Assembly (NCBI GenBank): GCA_963082975.1
Contig: OY720344.1
Span: 96,911,228 to 96,975,227 of the forward strand
Reading direction: 5' to 3'
Length of the DNA stretch: 64,000 nt
Source: Labia minor
Lineage: Eukaryota; Arthropoda; Insecta; Dermaptera; Spongiphoridae
Position 1 is the stretch's first letter, and every line of letters starts with the position of its first letter. Under the pieces are notes generated by a model, which was not told the DNA's origin, ran no database searches, and saw only the letters and a program-made list of their open reading frames with translations. The translations under genes and the position numbers were made by a program. Shown here piece by piece: positions 21,801 through 32,730 of this stretch.

Positions 21801-22965
21801 AAATTTTTAACAACTTTGGGGTTTTGCACCCACGGGCGGCATATACCCTAGGAATGGCCCTGACTATATAAATTAAAAAATATCCTTATAAATTATATAT
21901 ATATAAAGGATTCTATACAAAAATGGATTTTAGTAATGGATAGATTTGACATATGCACTGTGAAATAGTTATTAAAGAAAAGTATAATAAATAAATAAAT
22001 AATAACATCACTTCTCCAATTGGAAAGTTCACAGCACTCTCCATGGTGGTGCACAAGTCAAATCTAGCCATTTTTTACATATGACAAATACAAGGTGGGG
22101 CAGAAAAACCTATCCGATTTCAAAATGTTATAAAATTAAAACCATCAGCTTGTCAAAAAATTTATTTTATTAACATATCGCAAATTTTATGCCATTTTTA
22201 ATTTAAGTTTTGAAAAGCACATCACTCAAATGTCGTCCTTGGGAGCGGATACACTGATTTAGGCGCTCGTGGTAGCTTTCCATGACTTTCAATTTCCACA
22301 GGAATTTCTTCAATTGCCCGAGCAATTTACCTTCGTAAAGCATAAAGGGTCCTTGGTCGATGCTGGTAAACCTTCGATTTGAGGTAACTCCAAAGGAAGA
22401 AGTCACATGGAGTGAGATCCGGTGAGCGCGGCGGCCAGCCAAGATCACCTCTCAGAGAAATGAGGCGACCTGGAAACATTTCCCTGAAAATGTCCATTGA
22501 TCGTCGCGTTGTGTGGGCGGGTGCATAAAACCGGCTTTCTAACGGTTTTTACCCCACTACTCTATCTGCTCCCCCTTCTGAGAAAAAGGGATTTGAAATC
22601 GGATAGGTTTTTCTGCCCCACCCTGTAAAACACCACTTATACAAAGTATCAAGAAATTTCTACCATTAAGAAATTAAAATACCAAGATGAAGAGGTCCAA
22701 AATCAGAATAGAAATTGGAATAAACGAGCTCATCATCCGTGGAAAAGAAATGAAATTCTTTCGTTGATTTGGGTAAATTCCCATGAACCGTCATAAAATA
22801 GAGTCGATTCGGGATATATTCCGCGAGGAAGAAGAGTGGCAAGTCATATGATTCCCGGTGTCTTTGGGGTGATGATTTGGAAGTACGATGACCATTGTTT
22901 CGTTTATTCGCGGATCTTCTACCAGAGGTGTTTGGAGCGCCGCAGCGGTATTCCGCCGGGTGCAT
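15828..22965 (-). CDS. CDC14: CDC14-type dual-specificity phosphatase, 7 exons
   Basis: Cys-based phosphatase family that removes phosphate from CDK-type phospho-Ser-Pro sites and acts in mitotic exit, centrosome or cilium function and DNA repair. Exons on the - strand: 22965-22683, 21343-21058, 19635-19396, 18071-17942, 16636-16458, 16316-16083, 15948-15828. Introns are GT-AG and phases close, giving 490 aa. The N-terminal CDC14 domain shows [28 protein letters not shown] and ILDC. General-acid Asp is about 285 (FIVDGGTP). The signature HCKAGLGR puts catalytic Cys at about 312 and Arg at 318, and is split by intron 4. RPGSVIG follows at 346-352. After about residue 375 the tail is short, rich in Asn, Tyr and Ser, then basic (KRRARSP), unlike the long vertebrate tail. 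The frame stays open upstream of the first ATG to an AG at 23023, so an extra 5' exon is possible. Confidence 0.92.
18255..18479 (+). mobile_element. 225-bp mariner/Tc1-type MITE in CDC14 intron 3
   Basis: Flanked by TA on both sides (18253-18254 and 18480-18481). Terminal inverted repeats match over about 25 bases (GGGTGGGGCAAAAGT... on both ends). Inside, an ATG at 18350 opens 30 codons starting [13 protein letters not shown] and containing [12 protein letters not shown], then TGA. This is the start of the helix-turn-helix region of a mariner-like transposase found widely in arthropods. The element is an internally deleted copy keeping the transposase start and both ends. Confidence 0.8.
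18741..19190. mobile_element. Foldback element with hammerhead-like motifs (possibly Penelope-like)
   Basis: Two arms in opposite orientation. The left arm starts ATGAAAAATTATTTCTGA and the right arm ends in its near complement (AATAATTTTTCAT). Both carry matching blocks (CAACCAAAAATCCCAAC, ACTAAGACCC, CCTAAA). The right arm on + has GCGCCGAAACGTCG (19119-19132). The left arm on - has TTGATAATA, then hairpin GCCC-CGAAAT-GGGC (18814-18801), then GCGCCGAAAGGTC (18802-18790). A CTGATGA followed by CAGCCC lies on - at 18942. CTGATGA, stem II, CGAAA and GTC is the order of a hammerhead ribozyme core, and Penelope-like elements commonly carry such ribozymes. Both copies are damaged and the family assignment is inference. 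Confidence 0.5.
19214..19355 (+). mobile_element. 142-bp hAT-type MITE in CDC14 intron 3
   Basis: Ends are CAGGGCTCACTCTAG and the complement of CAGCGTCCGCTCTAG (11 of 15 match). TATATATA on both sides would fit an 8-bp hAT target duplication, though it lies in a TA microsatellite. Contains TGGGCATTTGTCC and CGGCATTTTG, shared with the fragment at 4243-4407. Non-coding. Confidence 0.65.
20171..20703. repeat. Large inverted repeat, about 140-bp arms, in CDC14 intron 2
   Basis: The left arm (20171-20312) and right arm (20562-20703) are close inverted copies. Matched blocks are TGGATTTGGATAAAACTTTA, GGTCGCTTCTA, TTGCATAAG/TAGG versions and ATTAAAGTTTGC. The roughly 250-bp middle has a second inverted pair (GTTCGGTTTG near 20402, CAAACCGAAC near 20461). 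Both outer ends read TAAT...TGAATG, consistent with a MITE or foldback transposon with long terminal inverted repeats. No coding region. Confidence 0.7.
21546..21862 (+). mobile_element. 317-bp hAT-type MITE with perfect target duplication
   Basis: The 12-bp terminal inverted repeats are CAGGGCCGTTCC and the complement of CAGGGCCATTCC (one mismatch). Both ends are flanked by the identical 8-mer ACTATATA (21538-21545 and 21863-21870), as expected for hAT insertion. The left end is strikingly GC-rich (CCGGGGGTGCAGG, GGGCGGCAAGCC). The interior holds two related TTCAATxTGGTTCT(G/A)AGAAAAA blocks. No coding capacity. It sits in CDC14 intron 1. Confidence 0.88.
22091..22625 (-). mobile_element. 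535-bp deleted mariner-type element in CDC14 intron 1
   Basis: TA flanks both ends (22089-22090 and 22626-22627). The inverted ends agree over about 27 bases (AAGGTGGGGCAGAAAAACCT... and complement). The - strand keeps the transposase C-terminus: residues like [10 protein letters not shown] are frameshifted, followed by [19 protein letters not shown] and DVLFKT, typical of a mariner-like transposase common in arthropods. Most of the transposase is missing and the frame is broken. Confidence 0.8.
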
Positions 22966-22968
22966 GCT

Positions 22969-24101
22969 GACCACGTTAACCACGCGTCCGGCATACGGTC
23001 GAAAAGGGATCGGTTGTCCCTAAAATTTGCCTGCCAATTTTTTCAATACCCCCTTAGCCGAATGAAAATAAAACCATTGAAGACATTTTTGTTTTGATTT
23101 TTACCAATTTATTTATATTTTGATTTTTTTTACTATTTTTTATACCTAGATTTAAGATCCAGTTGACACTGATTTATATATATATATATATATTCTTTCT
23201 ATATTTATCAATGATTTTTTTTAATGAGAATAGTTTCACACTATTTTACATCTAGGTCAGTAAATTCTACTTCTTTTATCTGATTTTATATCAGTTTTAA
23301 CAATTAAATTTGTAAATTTAATCATATTTTTTATTATCAGTAGAAAATAAATTTTGAAAATTTAAAAAAAAAATATTCATGAATTTTATTAATATATTTA
23401 TAAATGTTTTGTGTTTTACAATTTCTTAATTTTAATGGTCTGTTTTTTTATATAAACAAATATTTATTTATATATAATTGGGGTTTTTATTCTCTATAAT
23501 TGTTTCTAATTGACTTAATAATCTTCTTAATATCTTAAATATTAACTAAAAAATTATTCAAATAAGAATCCAATTGTGTTATTATTGTGAGAAGTACCAT
23601 TTAATATATCAATTTTAATTTTTTTTTAAATGAATCGGGAGGTTCATAAATTTTTTAGTCTTAATTTCGCCATTTTCACACTTGATATCAACATCTTAAA
23701 TATAATTTATACAGAAATCAGTCTTAACTAATAGTGAAAGTATAACAATCTTCAAAATGATCAAAAATAATCATTTTCAAGATAATTTCCAAATATTTAT
23801 AAGTAATAAATTTTCTATAATTCTAAATTTTTTTCTAAAAGTTTTAATATTAATTTATAATAAACTCCTTTTACATTATTTATTATTTTATAATTACAGT
23901 TAAGATAATATTATGAATGATATGCCTAATAAAGTAAAACTATAATAAAAATTATTTTCGTCTCTAGATTCTTTTCTAATTTGTATATTTTCCACTAGAT
24001 GTCAGTTCATACAACGTTATTATATTTGGTTTCTATTTTAATACTCCAAAAAATAGATTATTGGCAAAAAAATTTTATTTGAAAAATTAATTTGTTACAA
24101 T
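22969..24101. other. Gene-free stretch upstream of CDC14
   Basis: GC falls sharply beyond about 23060. The piece nearest CDC14 (22969-23022) is open in the CDC14 frame and may be 5' UTR or part of a longer exon. The rest is AT-rich, with a TA microsatellite near 23176-23192. No other gene is seen. Confidence 0.45.
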
Positions 24102-24346
24102 CAGTGGTGTATTGGGAGGGGAACGCTGGGGAACGACGTTCCCTTACCTTTTTTCAGAACCCGAACGCGTTCTAGTACTTTTTCATGTTCCGACAACTCA
24201 AGAATTTCTTTTTTTGTGTTTGTTAATATTTTGTATAGTAAGAATAGAAAAATAAAAGCTTATATGGAAAAAAATAGTTTGCTGAAAATAGGACTTTTTT
24301 TTGCTCCCACTATGCGTTCCCTTCTTATTTTACCAATACATCACTG
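24102..24346 (+). mobile_element. 245-bp hAT-type MITE
   Basis: Ends are CAGTGGTGTATTGG and the complement of CAGTGATGTATTGG. Flanking 8-mers GTTACAAT (24094-24101) and GTTTCAAT (24347-24354) match at 7 of 8, fitting a hAT target duplication. The interior has GGAACG/CGTTCC blocks and no sustained transposase-like frame. Confidence 0.8.
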
Positions 24347-24354
24347 GTTTCAAT

Positions 24355-26159
24355 TAACAAAAAATTACAAAATTACAAAATTACAAAAAGAAAATATCGA
24401 TTTCTTAATAATTACAATGATAACTCATTAATATTAATTAATTTTTATTTTATTATGAATTTTTTAATACTAATTATTTTTTCTCAAAATATTAACATTT
24501 TTTTTTATATATAAAGACATATTTTTATTTATTACAAATATAGATATAATAACAATAAATAAATGTGAAATTATATTTTGATTATTGGATTACTAATGCT
24601 CATATGTAAATATATAAATAATAATATTTTTTATTATTTTATTAATAATATCACAAACATAATGCCTATTTAAATATATATTACAAATATAATAAACCTA
24701 TTGTTCATGTCATAGGTAAATATTCAATAAGGTCAAAAAGAGTTGATATAATTAATCGAAATAATTTCGTTGAAGTATTCCAATAGATTAAGGTAAATTA
24801 ATCTTTAAATGAATAATTGATAAAGTTTTAATCTAAAACAATAGATATTCCATAATTAATTATATAATTAGTTATTGACTTTTGACTCTATCTGATTCTA
24901 TTAAACTTTAGTTTATAATATATATCCTATATTCCTTCAAACATTCTTAAGTTGAATTTTAAGAATAATTTCTAAATATATTCCAAATACATAAGTTGAT
25001 TTTCTATATTGTGAATTTATAGAAAATAAAAACTATTTTTCAACGTTGCTTGATAATTAATATAAAACAACCAAAGAGTGATGCCTGGTTGTCTATATAA
25101 CAGGCGCGTCCACAAACCACAAAAGCATCTGTATGCAAGGTCAACTTAGAAATGATGATAGAAATGTCTAGGAGAGCTTTATTGAGCCCTTTTAGATGCA
25201 ATTTTCATCAATTTTAATGGAGTATAAAAATATACATAATATAAATATTAAAAAAAAAAAATAAAATAAATTGAATATACGATGTTGTTTTCGTATGTTT
25301 TCTATGCTAAATAATAATATAACGCGACTATTAAAAAAATATTGAATTGCTAAAATTCAATTTAGTAATATTTATTTTGTTTGATTATATATAGATTATT
25401 TAATAATAAATTATAACCAAATTTAGATGAAACAATACGAATATATATTAATTAATAACAATAAATAAATAATTTAAATTTTTAAATTTATATTATTAAA
25501 ATCACTTTCATTGTTAAAATTCAAATTATATATACATATTTTTTAAATTTTTTTTATATATTTTACTTTTATATATATGCCTGAAGTATAGTATACCCAT
25601 AATATATTATTTTTTCTTATTCTCTATTAAATTAATTAAGTTAATATTTTAAAATTATCTATAATTAACTTAAATAATAAAAAAGTTGATTCGTTTCATT
25701 TGAACATATGGAATGAAGCGATAATTATATTACTTTTTGTCTTCCAACCAATATTTATTATTTTCGAAAAAAACTCGTTTTCAAACCTATTGAACAAAAT
25801 GAAAATTATCTTAAAACAATACATCTAAATGAATATTATTGTACCGCATTAAAAAGGGTTAACTTTTAATAAAAGAGTGACTTTTCATTATAAATTTAAT
25901 TAATTTTTTATTAAAATAATAATATATTTATTAGAATATTAATTAATAAATTTGTCTTCGGTCTTATGAGTTATATTCTTTGTAAATATTTATTAATAAA
26001 GGTTTTATTAATTTATAATATCAAAGAGAAATTTTCTATAAATATTTGTATTCTTTTAAATTGTTAATACAAATACATACGTTATGTATAATCGACGTGT
26101 TCTTTGGACATAATTCTCTTGTTTGTCGTTATTAATCGAATTTTAAAAGATTATAAAAA
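24355..26159. other. AT-rich gene-free stretch
   Basis: AT-rich throughout, with an A-run near 25252-25262. I see no gene, RNA or known repeat in it. Confidence 0.55.
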
Positions 26160-26420
26160 ATAGACATTAGTTTTTGTTTGTCTATTATTTGTCTGAAGTG
26201 AATGGCCTTGTTGTAGGTCCGGCTGAGATGTTGCTCCGACACATCTGTTCGCGGTTAACTGCTGTTTTCTTCGGAAGTTGAAGAAATTCCCCTCAGCCGG
26301 GTTGGACAGCAATAGAAATTCGTTAAAACAGGTGCATGGGGCGCCGGGCCCCACCACAACTGTTGATACTCCTTACGACATCGGAAGGATAATTGCCACG
26401 CTATATTTGTCACACAACGA
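26160..26420 (-). other. GC-richer island with open - strand frames
   Basis: A 260-bp island of balanced composition in AT-rich DNA. Two overlapping - strand frames cross it (26530-26255 and 26357-26151), neither with recognisable similarity. It could be an exon or UTR on the - strand, or a decayed element. No convincing splice pair fixes a coding exon. Confidence 0.25.
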
Positions 26421-26863
26421 AAGAATATAGTGCCCACAAACATCCCAACTGATAAATTTAAATAATTATATAATTGTAAAAAGTCGAAGAAATAAGCAAA
26501 AAATAAAAGAAAAAGAAATATGTGTATCATATATGGGTAAGTCCATATTTAATCAAATTCTGAATTTAAAAAAAATAATTTATTTATTAACTATATATTA
26601 AAAATTAGTTTATTATTATTTTCAAAGGTAGAAAAATTATTTTTTTATTTTATCAATATATCTACAATAGCATAGCCTAAGAATAAACCAAATTAATATA
26701 ATTCATGTTTATTTTTCTTATATTGTAATAATTTTTATGTTTATATTATTAAACATAAAAAAATAAAAGATAGGAGAGGTGTAGAAAAAATTCGGAGTTC
26801 TATTAGTATAAATAGGAATATTGTAATTAAAAAATCTACATATCTCTATTTAATTAAAAATTA

Positions 26864-27304
26864 GCTGGAGTATCTCCAGTCGACTATCTCGTAATTTGAA
26901 TTGGATTAAATAACATAATATATTAATTATAAATTAATAAATAATATTTATTAAACCAGCGCATGTTCGACTCTTTGTTGATGGAATCACGTCACGTGTT
27001 GGCGCGTGAGATTTGCAGTGTTAAAAAATTAATTCTAGTACTTTCAGCGATTCAATCAAGCTGAAATTCTATATATAGCAGTTTTATACAATTTTTAATC
27101 ATGTGAAAAATTATCAAACATATATCTTTATTTTTACGGCCACGCGTAATCTTGTCTACATACACACATACACACACACACACACAGACATTTTTCTCAA
27201 CCTTAATGAAAATTTCAGGAACCTTCAAAACGTATAAAAACATCAAAATCTCAACATCGAAAATTTTCGTGATCGCAATACTATCTCTGTCGAGATAGTA
27301 AAAA
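26864..27304 (+). repeat. Repeat family A, copy 2
   Basis: Starts GCTGGAGTATCTCCAG after TTAAAAATTA and follows the family order, with an internal deletion just after the TATCTTTATTTTTACGG block. It ends in the family hairpin ACTATCTC-TGT-CGAGATAGT followed by A residues (27279-27304). Confidence 0.8.
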
Positions 27305-27400
27305 TTAACTTCGACAAGACTGCGTAAAAGTAATCTTTAAAAACTATTAGACGACTGATTCTTTTATTTAATATGTAATATCAAAATAGCATACCTATAT

Positions 27401-27970
27401 CTTTTCTTATTATACTAGCAAAAATTGTATATATATATATATTTGTATTTTTGATATATTAAACCACGCGAAGGATTTTTTTTGAAATTTATACGATAGA
27501 TAATTTTTATAAAGAAAAATCGATATGTATTGGTTCAGCGTTGGGAAAAATCATCTTTATTAGTATTTTCTTAATTTAGAATAGGAATTTTAATAATAAA
27601 AAAATGACGCTAGGCAACGCCAGACAGCGCTTCCTTAAATACAAAATATTAAAAAAGTAAATTAAGTTAAAGTTATTTATTTTAATAATATTTTGTAATC
27701 AAATTACGAAATATATATTATGTTATATCCACAGGCCATACTTTTGTGTCTTTCGGTGCATTAAGACGTACGTTTATATTTAATATATATTTATATATTA
27801 TGTTTTATGACTATTTTTTTTAATTTATGTTCTTTTAAATTATTTGAAATTGTTTCATATATTTTGTCGTTTATTTATTTTAAATAATAATCTTAATCTT
27901 AAATATTCATATTTCATAAGGAATCATTTTTTTAAAGTACCGAGCCGAGACTCGGTAAACCAGGTACTAT
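27401..27970 (+). repeat. Repeat family B, copy 2
   Basis: Aligns end to end with 2921-3491, including AGCAAAAATTG plus a TA microsatellite, CAGACAGCGCTTCC, the AAGACGTACGTTTA block and the 3' nested palindrome AAAGTACCGAG...CTCGGTAAACCAGGTACT. It lies about 100 bp beyond a family A copy. Confidence 0.8.
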
Positions 27971-29065
27971 AGGTGTATATACAATACCTAAATCTAAAAG
28001 AATTCACGTCCAAAAATTGAGTAAACCAAACATTTAATTATTTTTAATTTTTTTTTTATTATTATGTTATTTAATAATTATGTTGTATTTATATTAATTA
28101 ACTGGTTATATAGTTCGGTAGTCACAGAGAAAAATAGATAGACTGATTATATGTTTTTTTTTAATTATTTCTTAAAATGTTGTGTAATAAAATGAGTAAC
28201 CTTATTAGGGGCGGCGGGGGTCTGAGATTTCGACGCCTTCATCTTGTTTAAACCTGCACTAACTAGGAATTGCATCATATATTAAAAATTCAAATACATT
28301 TTGTATTTTCTTTAATGGATTTTTATTAGTAAATTTTAAGTAAATTAATTAAATTAATATAGAACAATTTAGTTTGGTTTATCTTTATAAAATTATAAAT
28401 TCTTTCTATGTTGATAGATATCAAAATAAATATTATTTGAAAAAAAAATGCAAATATAATTCTGACTCATGGATGATTTTTAGAATTTATCTATTGAACC
28501 TTGCGTGATCTAACCAAAAGAACTGTGTCCTTTCCCTCTCTCTCTCTCTCTCTCTCTACACTTTTCTTATTAGAAATCCAATAAAATACTAAGAATAGTG
28601 AATTAAAAGCCTCCCCATGAGAAAATCATCTGGACATGCATCATTAACATCGGAATAAATCTACGAAGAATAATTGAATGGAATTTATCGTGAAAAAAAT
28701 CACTCTCCATCTTGTTTTAAAGATATATTATTTAACATTAATTTAAAAAAATTCTAGGAATTGATAAAAGTTGAATTTATAATAAGTAATCATACAAGAA
28801 ATGGACTCTACGTGAAGTCAAGTTTCACCCCCCCCCCCTCCCCCATAAAAAATAAGATTGAGATTTAAAATATGATAACAAATGAAATAAATATAAATTA
28901 ATTAAAAAAAAAAACAATTTATTTCCGACTTTTGATAAGAGTTACGTCGTCGAAAATATAATTTCGTTTAATTATATTATTTCTTACGATTACATGAATA
29001 TATATTAATTAATAAGTTTAAATTCAAGAATCTTATTAAAATATTTTATAAGAAACTTTCAATTT
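27971..29065. other. Gene-free stretch
   Basis: AT-rich spacer with a CT microsatellite (about 28533-28557), a C-run (about 28829-28840) and a short GC-rich fragment near 28208-28245 (GGGGCGGCGGGGGTC) that could be a transposon end. No coding signal. Confidence 0.5.
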
Positions 29066-29665
29066 TTACCAACCGACGATAGTAAGGGAAGAAATTGTTT
29101 TCACACCAAATTTCCCATGTGGAGATTTTTACATATCTCCACAAATCATGCATTTTGTTAACAGAAAAAAGTATTTTTACCATGATGTCTGTCCGTCCGT
29201 CTGTGTGTCCGTATAGATGTGCACAGCTTGAACTGTTCAACGGATTTTGATAAAATTTGGTATATTTACTTAATGCATCAGTATGATAAATTGATCAACT
29301 TTTGGAAACCGGAAGTGGTAGAATTACCGATCGATCATAGGAAAGGAAGGGTTATTTTCACACCAAATTTCACAGGAGGAGATTTTTTACATATCTTTAC
29401 GAATCATGCACTTTGTATTGGTTTTATCCTCGGGAAAAATCATCTTCATTAGTTTTTTCTTAATTTAAAATTATATGACGTCACAGCCAGCGCCTCCTTA
29501 TATTTTATAAATAAAATAAAATTAAAAATATTTATGTTATATCCATATCTGTTTTTTATTGCATTAATAGATACATTTAAATTATTTGAAATTGTTTCTG
29601 AAGCTGGAAATTAATTTATTTCAAACCTTCAGTCGGTTCTGTGCCTGGCCACAGGTCAACTTATT
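29066..29665 (+). repeat. Repeat family C, copy 1
   Basis: Starts TACCAACCGACGATAGTAAG. Landmarks follow in order: TTCACACCAAATTTC, TTTTTACATATCTCCAC, a GTCCGTCCGTCTGTGTGTCC tract, ACGGATTTTGATAAAATTTG, ACCGGAAGTGGTAG, a second TTCACACCAAATTTCAC, then the block shared with family B (GGGAAAAATCATCTTCATT...TTAGTTTTTTCTTAATTTA, GACGTCACAGCCAGCGC). It ends TCAGTCGGTTC...CTGGCCACAGGTCAACTTA. Small open frames across it are not conserved between copies. Confidence 0.8.
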
Positions 29666-30683
29666 TAAATTGTTGTGTCTACAAAAATGAATATCTTAAA
29701 AAAAGATCAAATTATTATTATAATTTATTTATTTAAAATAAATAAATAAATTAGTATTAATAATTATAAATGAATTAAATAGAGACGATTGGAGGAATAT
29801 GGTTGCTGTTTATAAAAACTTTTGTATTTCAGTAAGGCTATAAAAATATAAATAAATAAATAAATAAACTTGATTAGAGTAGAGTAGCAATTAAATTTTG
29901 TTTTTAACATTTGATGGAAGTCGAAAACTTTATTTTATTATCTATTTTTAAACAGATTAACGTAATCAAATGTCTAAGGATTTTATTTATAAATTTGTAT
30001 TTTTTATTATTAATAAATTCAAAAAAGGAGCAAAATACAAATTACAACAAATCGAAATACAAATTAAATTGATTATTTTTTTTTGAAACAATTGATGATA
30101 CAGGTTTATTTATTTAAAGAATATTATAAATAAATAAGATATAATTTTAATAAATAATTTTTACTTATCAATTAAATCATGGAGGGTGAGAAGTTAACCC
30201 TTAAAAGAAAAGTTTTTTTTTTAATATTTAATAAAAAAAGAAATATACGTATTTTTAATGATTTTTTTTTTAACTTTTAGAAATCGAAATAATATTAATA
30301 AATAAATAAATAATATAGAGTCTATACAAAGTTTACTCTTTTAAGATTAAAAAGTTTGGAGGATCACACAAAAAAACAATACCTCCCTTACTATCGTCGG
30401 TCGGTAAAAACAAAAGAATTGAATATAAGTATATTTATTTTTATATTTGAATATAAATTTAAATCATTTCTTTAAATAACAAAACACATTCAATAATAAA
30501 ATTTTTACTAAATTACATATTCGTGAATTCCCTAATGATTCTCCAATGGATTTAATAAAATTTAATTATAAAAATACATAAAAATTTATTATCAAGTTCG
30601 TTTGAAGTTAATTAAAAAATAAATCAAATTGAATTTTTTGTATCGAAATGCACGTATAAGTTCATTATAGTACAATAATACAG
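29666..30683. other. Gene-free stretch with a family C end
   Basis: AT-rich, with AAAT-type microsatellite tracts. At 30375-30410 there is an isolated family C end in reverse orientation (ACCTCCCTTACTATCGTCGG, then TCGGTAAAAA). This is an orphan end, probably from a deletion or partial insertion. Nothing else is recognisable. Confidence 0.5.
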
Positions 30684-30703
30684 GCCTCCGTGGCGCAATC
30701 GGC

Positions 30704-30740
<37 letters not shown>

Positions 30741-30757
30741 GAGCCCACCCGGGGGCG
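30684..30757 (+). tRNA. tRNA-Asn (anticodon GTT)
   Basis: A 74-nt cytosolic-type cloverleaf with no intron. Acceptor GCCTCCG pairs with CGGGGGC (one G-T pair) and G is the discriminator. Anticodon stem TTCGG/CCGAA encloses loop CTGTTAA with anticodon GTT at 30718-30720. T arm is GGTGG-TTCGAGC-CCACC. The A box (TGGCGCAATCGG) and B box (GGTTCGAGCCC) fit Pol III promoters. It stands alone in AT-rich DNA. Confidence 0.97.
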
Positions 30758-30761
30758 ATAA

Positions 30762-30768
30762 TTTTTTT
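30762..30768 (+). terminator. Pol III terminator of tRNA-Asn
   Basis: A run of seven T starts five bases after the tRNA 3' end, a standard RNA polymerase III stop. Confidence 0.75.
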
Positions 30769-31904
30769 CATTTATCAATTAAAAAACAAATACAAAAATG
30801 ATCATTGAATGAAAATCAATCAATCAATACAATTCCATATTAAATAAAAAGAATCATTAAACAATAACTTGTAATTATTATAATTTTTCATATTTTTTTT
30901 TTATTTTATAAGAAAAGAAAAATTAAAAATATAAAATATTTAGATATCTCTAAAGCACATTTAACAAGATTTGAAACTCGACTCTTGACTAATTAATCAT
31001 CCTTGACACATTAATTTTCAAAAGGAACAAGAGATTGTTTTTACACTGGTCACAGTTATATACAAATGTTAATTAAGCAATAAAAAACAATCAACAATCT
31101 TATTTAATGAATTTTAGACTGAAAATAGGTACCGAAAAATCAACAAAAATAAATAAATATTTTTAGTAAAAATTTTCCATAATAATTATAATGATAGAAA
31201 GAGTTTATACTATTATATTTTGAAATGAATGAATTAATATTTAATATATAAATATAAGGATTTTAATATTATAAACGCACCAATTAATATATTAATAATT
31301 AATATATTAAATTAATAACAAATACCTAGAATTTAGATCTAAAAAGAATAAATATTTCATCTTTTTCACAACTATTAATACTGATATATTACTATTACTA
31401 ATCATTAGAAAAAAAAACACACATTTCTTATTACAAAACATAATGATAACTATATATAATAAAATTTGTGAAAGAAAGTAAAGAAATAAGTTTTCTTTTA
31501 AAAGAGTTTGGAATATTTGAAATTATTAAGAGTTATTTATTAAATGAATAAAATTATTTAATATATTTTTTTAATCTATAAGTAAATTAAAATTTTGACT
31601 CAATTAGATTAGCAATAAAATTATTACCATGATTTTATCCACTTTAATGTATCAGCACTTAAAAGACTTAAATAGCTCACTCTATAATAGAAATCGCTAT
31701 TTATAATTTCAACCGTTATTGGTAGGTAAAATTCCAGAATGTTCACAATGGAAAATTGGTCAGATAAGGAGAACCAATGTATTTTCTGAATACATAGGAC
31801 TGATTTTAAAATTTTTAAGACCAAATTAAACAAGAGTTTCGTGGAAATGCCTTGAAATTCTAATAAAATCCAATGTTATTCCAGGACCAATTCAGTTTTT
31901 ACTA
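30769..31904. other. AT-rich gene-free stretch
   Basis: AT-rich, with no coding, RNA or repeat signal that I can support. Confidence 0.5.
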
Positions 31905-32001
31905 AAGCCTAGTTTACATGGGCTTGGTTCTTGTTATTAGTTCAGGGGTGGGCAAATACTTTTAACTAATGTCAAGAACTAAGCCGGTGTAAACTAGGCT
32001 T
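31905..32001. repeat. 97-bp hairpin MITE
   Basis: Two 38-base arms (31905-31942 and 31964-32001) pair with five mismatches around a 21-base centre. Arms read AAGCCTAGTTTACA(T/C)... and ...GTAAACTAGGCTT. The centre, CAGGGGTGGGCAAAT, resembles a hAT end (compare 49813). It would make a strong RNA hairpin if transcribed, but a very short MITE is the simplest reading. Confidence 0.7.
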
Positions 32002-32340
32002 AACATACCCTATATATTAGATAACCTTGCTGGTTTCTTGCTTACCAGCTGATATTTTCTTTTTTAATATTTTATCTTAATATAGGAATTTAATATCAGT
32101 AGAAAATTACAAAAAAATGTATATAAATAAAATAATTTAATGAAAATAGACAAATCCTCAATAGTACAAATATTTTTGAATATTTTTTTCTTATTAAAAA
32201 TATATATACCTACAAACATTTAAAAATGTAAGGGCTTTAATCAATTTTAATTAAAAATATTAAATTTTTTTTTTAAATATTTATAATTAATTATAAAAAA
32301 ATATAAAAAAAAATTAAATTAGTTTATTCTCTCTTATTAT
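32002..32340. other. AT-rich spacer
   Basis: No gene or repeat seen. Confidence 0.5.
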
Positions 32341-32730
32341 TATCTTACCAGATTACGAAAATTTTCGATGTCGAGATTTTGATTTTCCTCTAAACTGACC
32401 ATAAAAATGAAGATATATGTTTGATAGTTTTTCATATGATTAAAAATTGTATAAAACTGCTATTTATAGAATTTCAGCTTGATTGAATCACTGAAAGTAC
32501 CGAAATCAATTTTTAAAATTTTTTAACACGTTGACTGCCAATCACGCGCCATCACGTGACGTGGTGTCATCAACAAAGAGTCAAACACGCGCTGATTTAT
32601 TAAATGTTATTTATTAATTCTAATTTATAATTTTTAAATTTTTAAATTTAATTTAATTTAAATATAATATATATGTTAATAATTAATCCAATTCATATTT
32701 GCGAGATAATCGAGTGGAGACACTCCAGAT
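32341..32730 (-). repeat. Repeat family A, copy 3
   Basis: Reverse-orientation copy. It starts with a worn hairpin end (TCTTACCAGATTACGAAAATT) and runs back through TTCAGCTTGATTGAATCACT and CACGTGACGTGG to GAGTGGAGACACTCCAGATT plus a T-run. The CA-rich part of the family is deleted. Confidence 0.75.

Noticed and set aside
27052-27246. - strand frame with a CVCVCVCV run
   Set aside because: Reading of the CA microsatellite inside family A; similar frames at 45064-45282 and 59075-59275 come from the same repeat.
29046-29452. Overlapping frames on both strands with GRTDIMVKIL-type text
   Set aside because: They lie in family C and recur, broken, in other copies; non-coding repeat.
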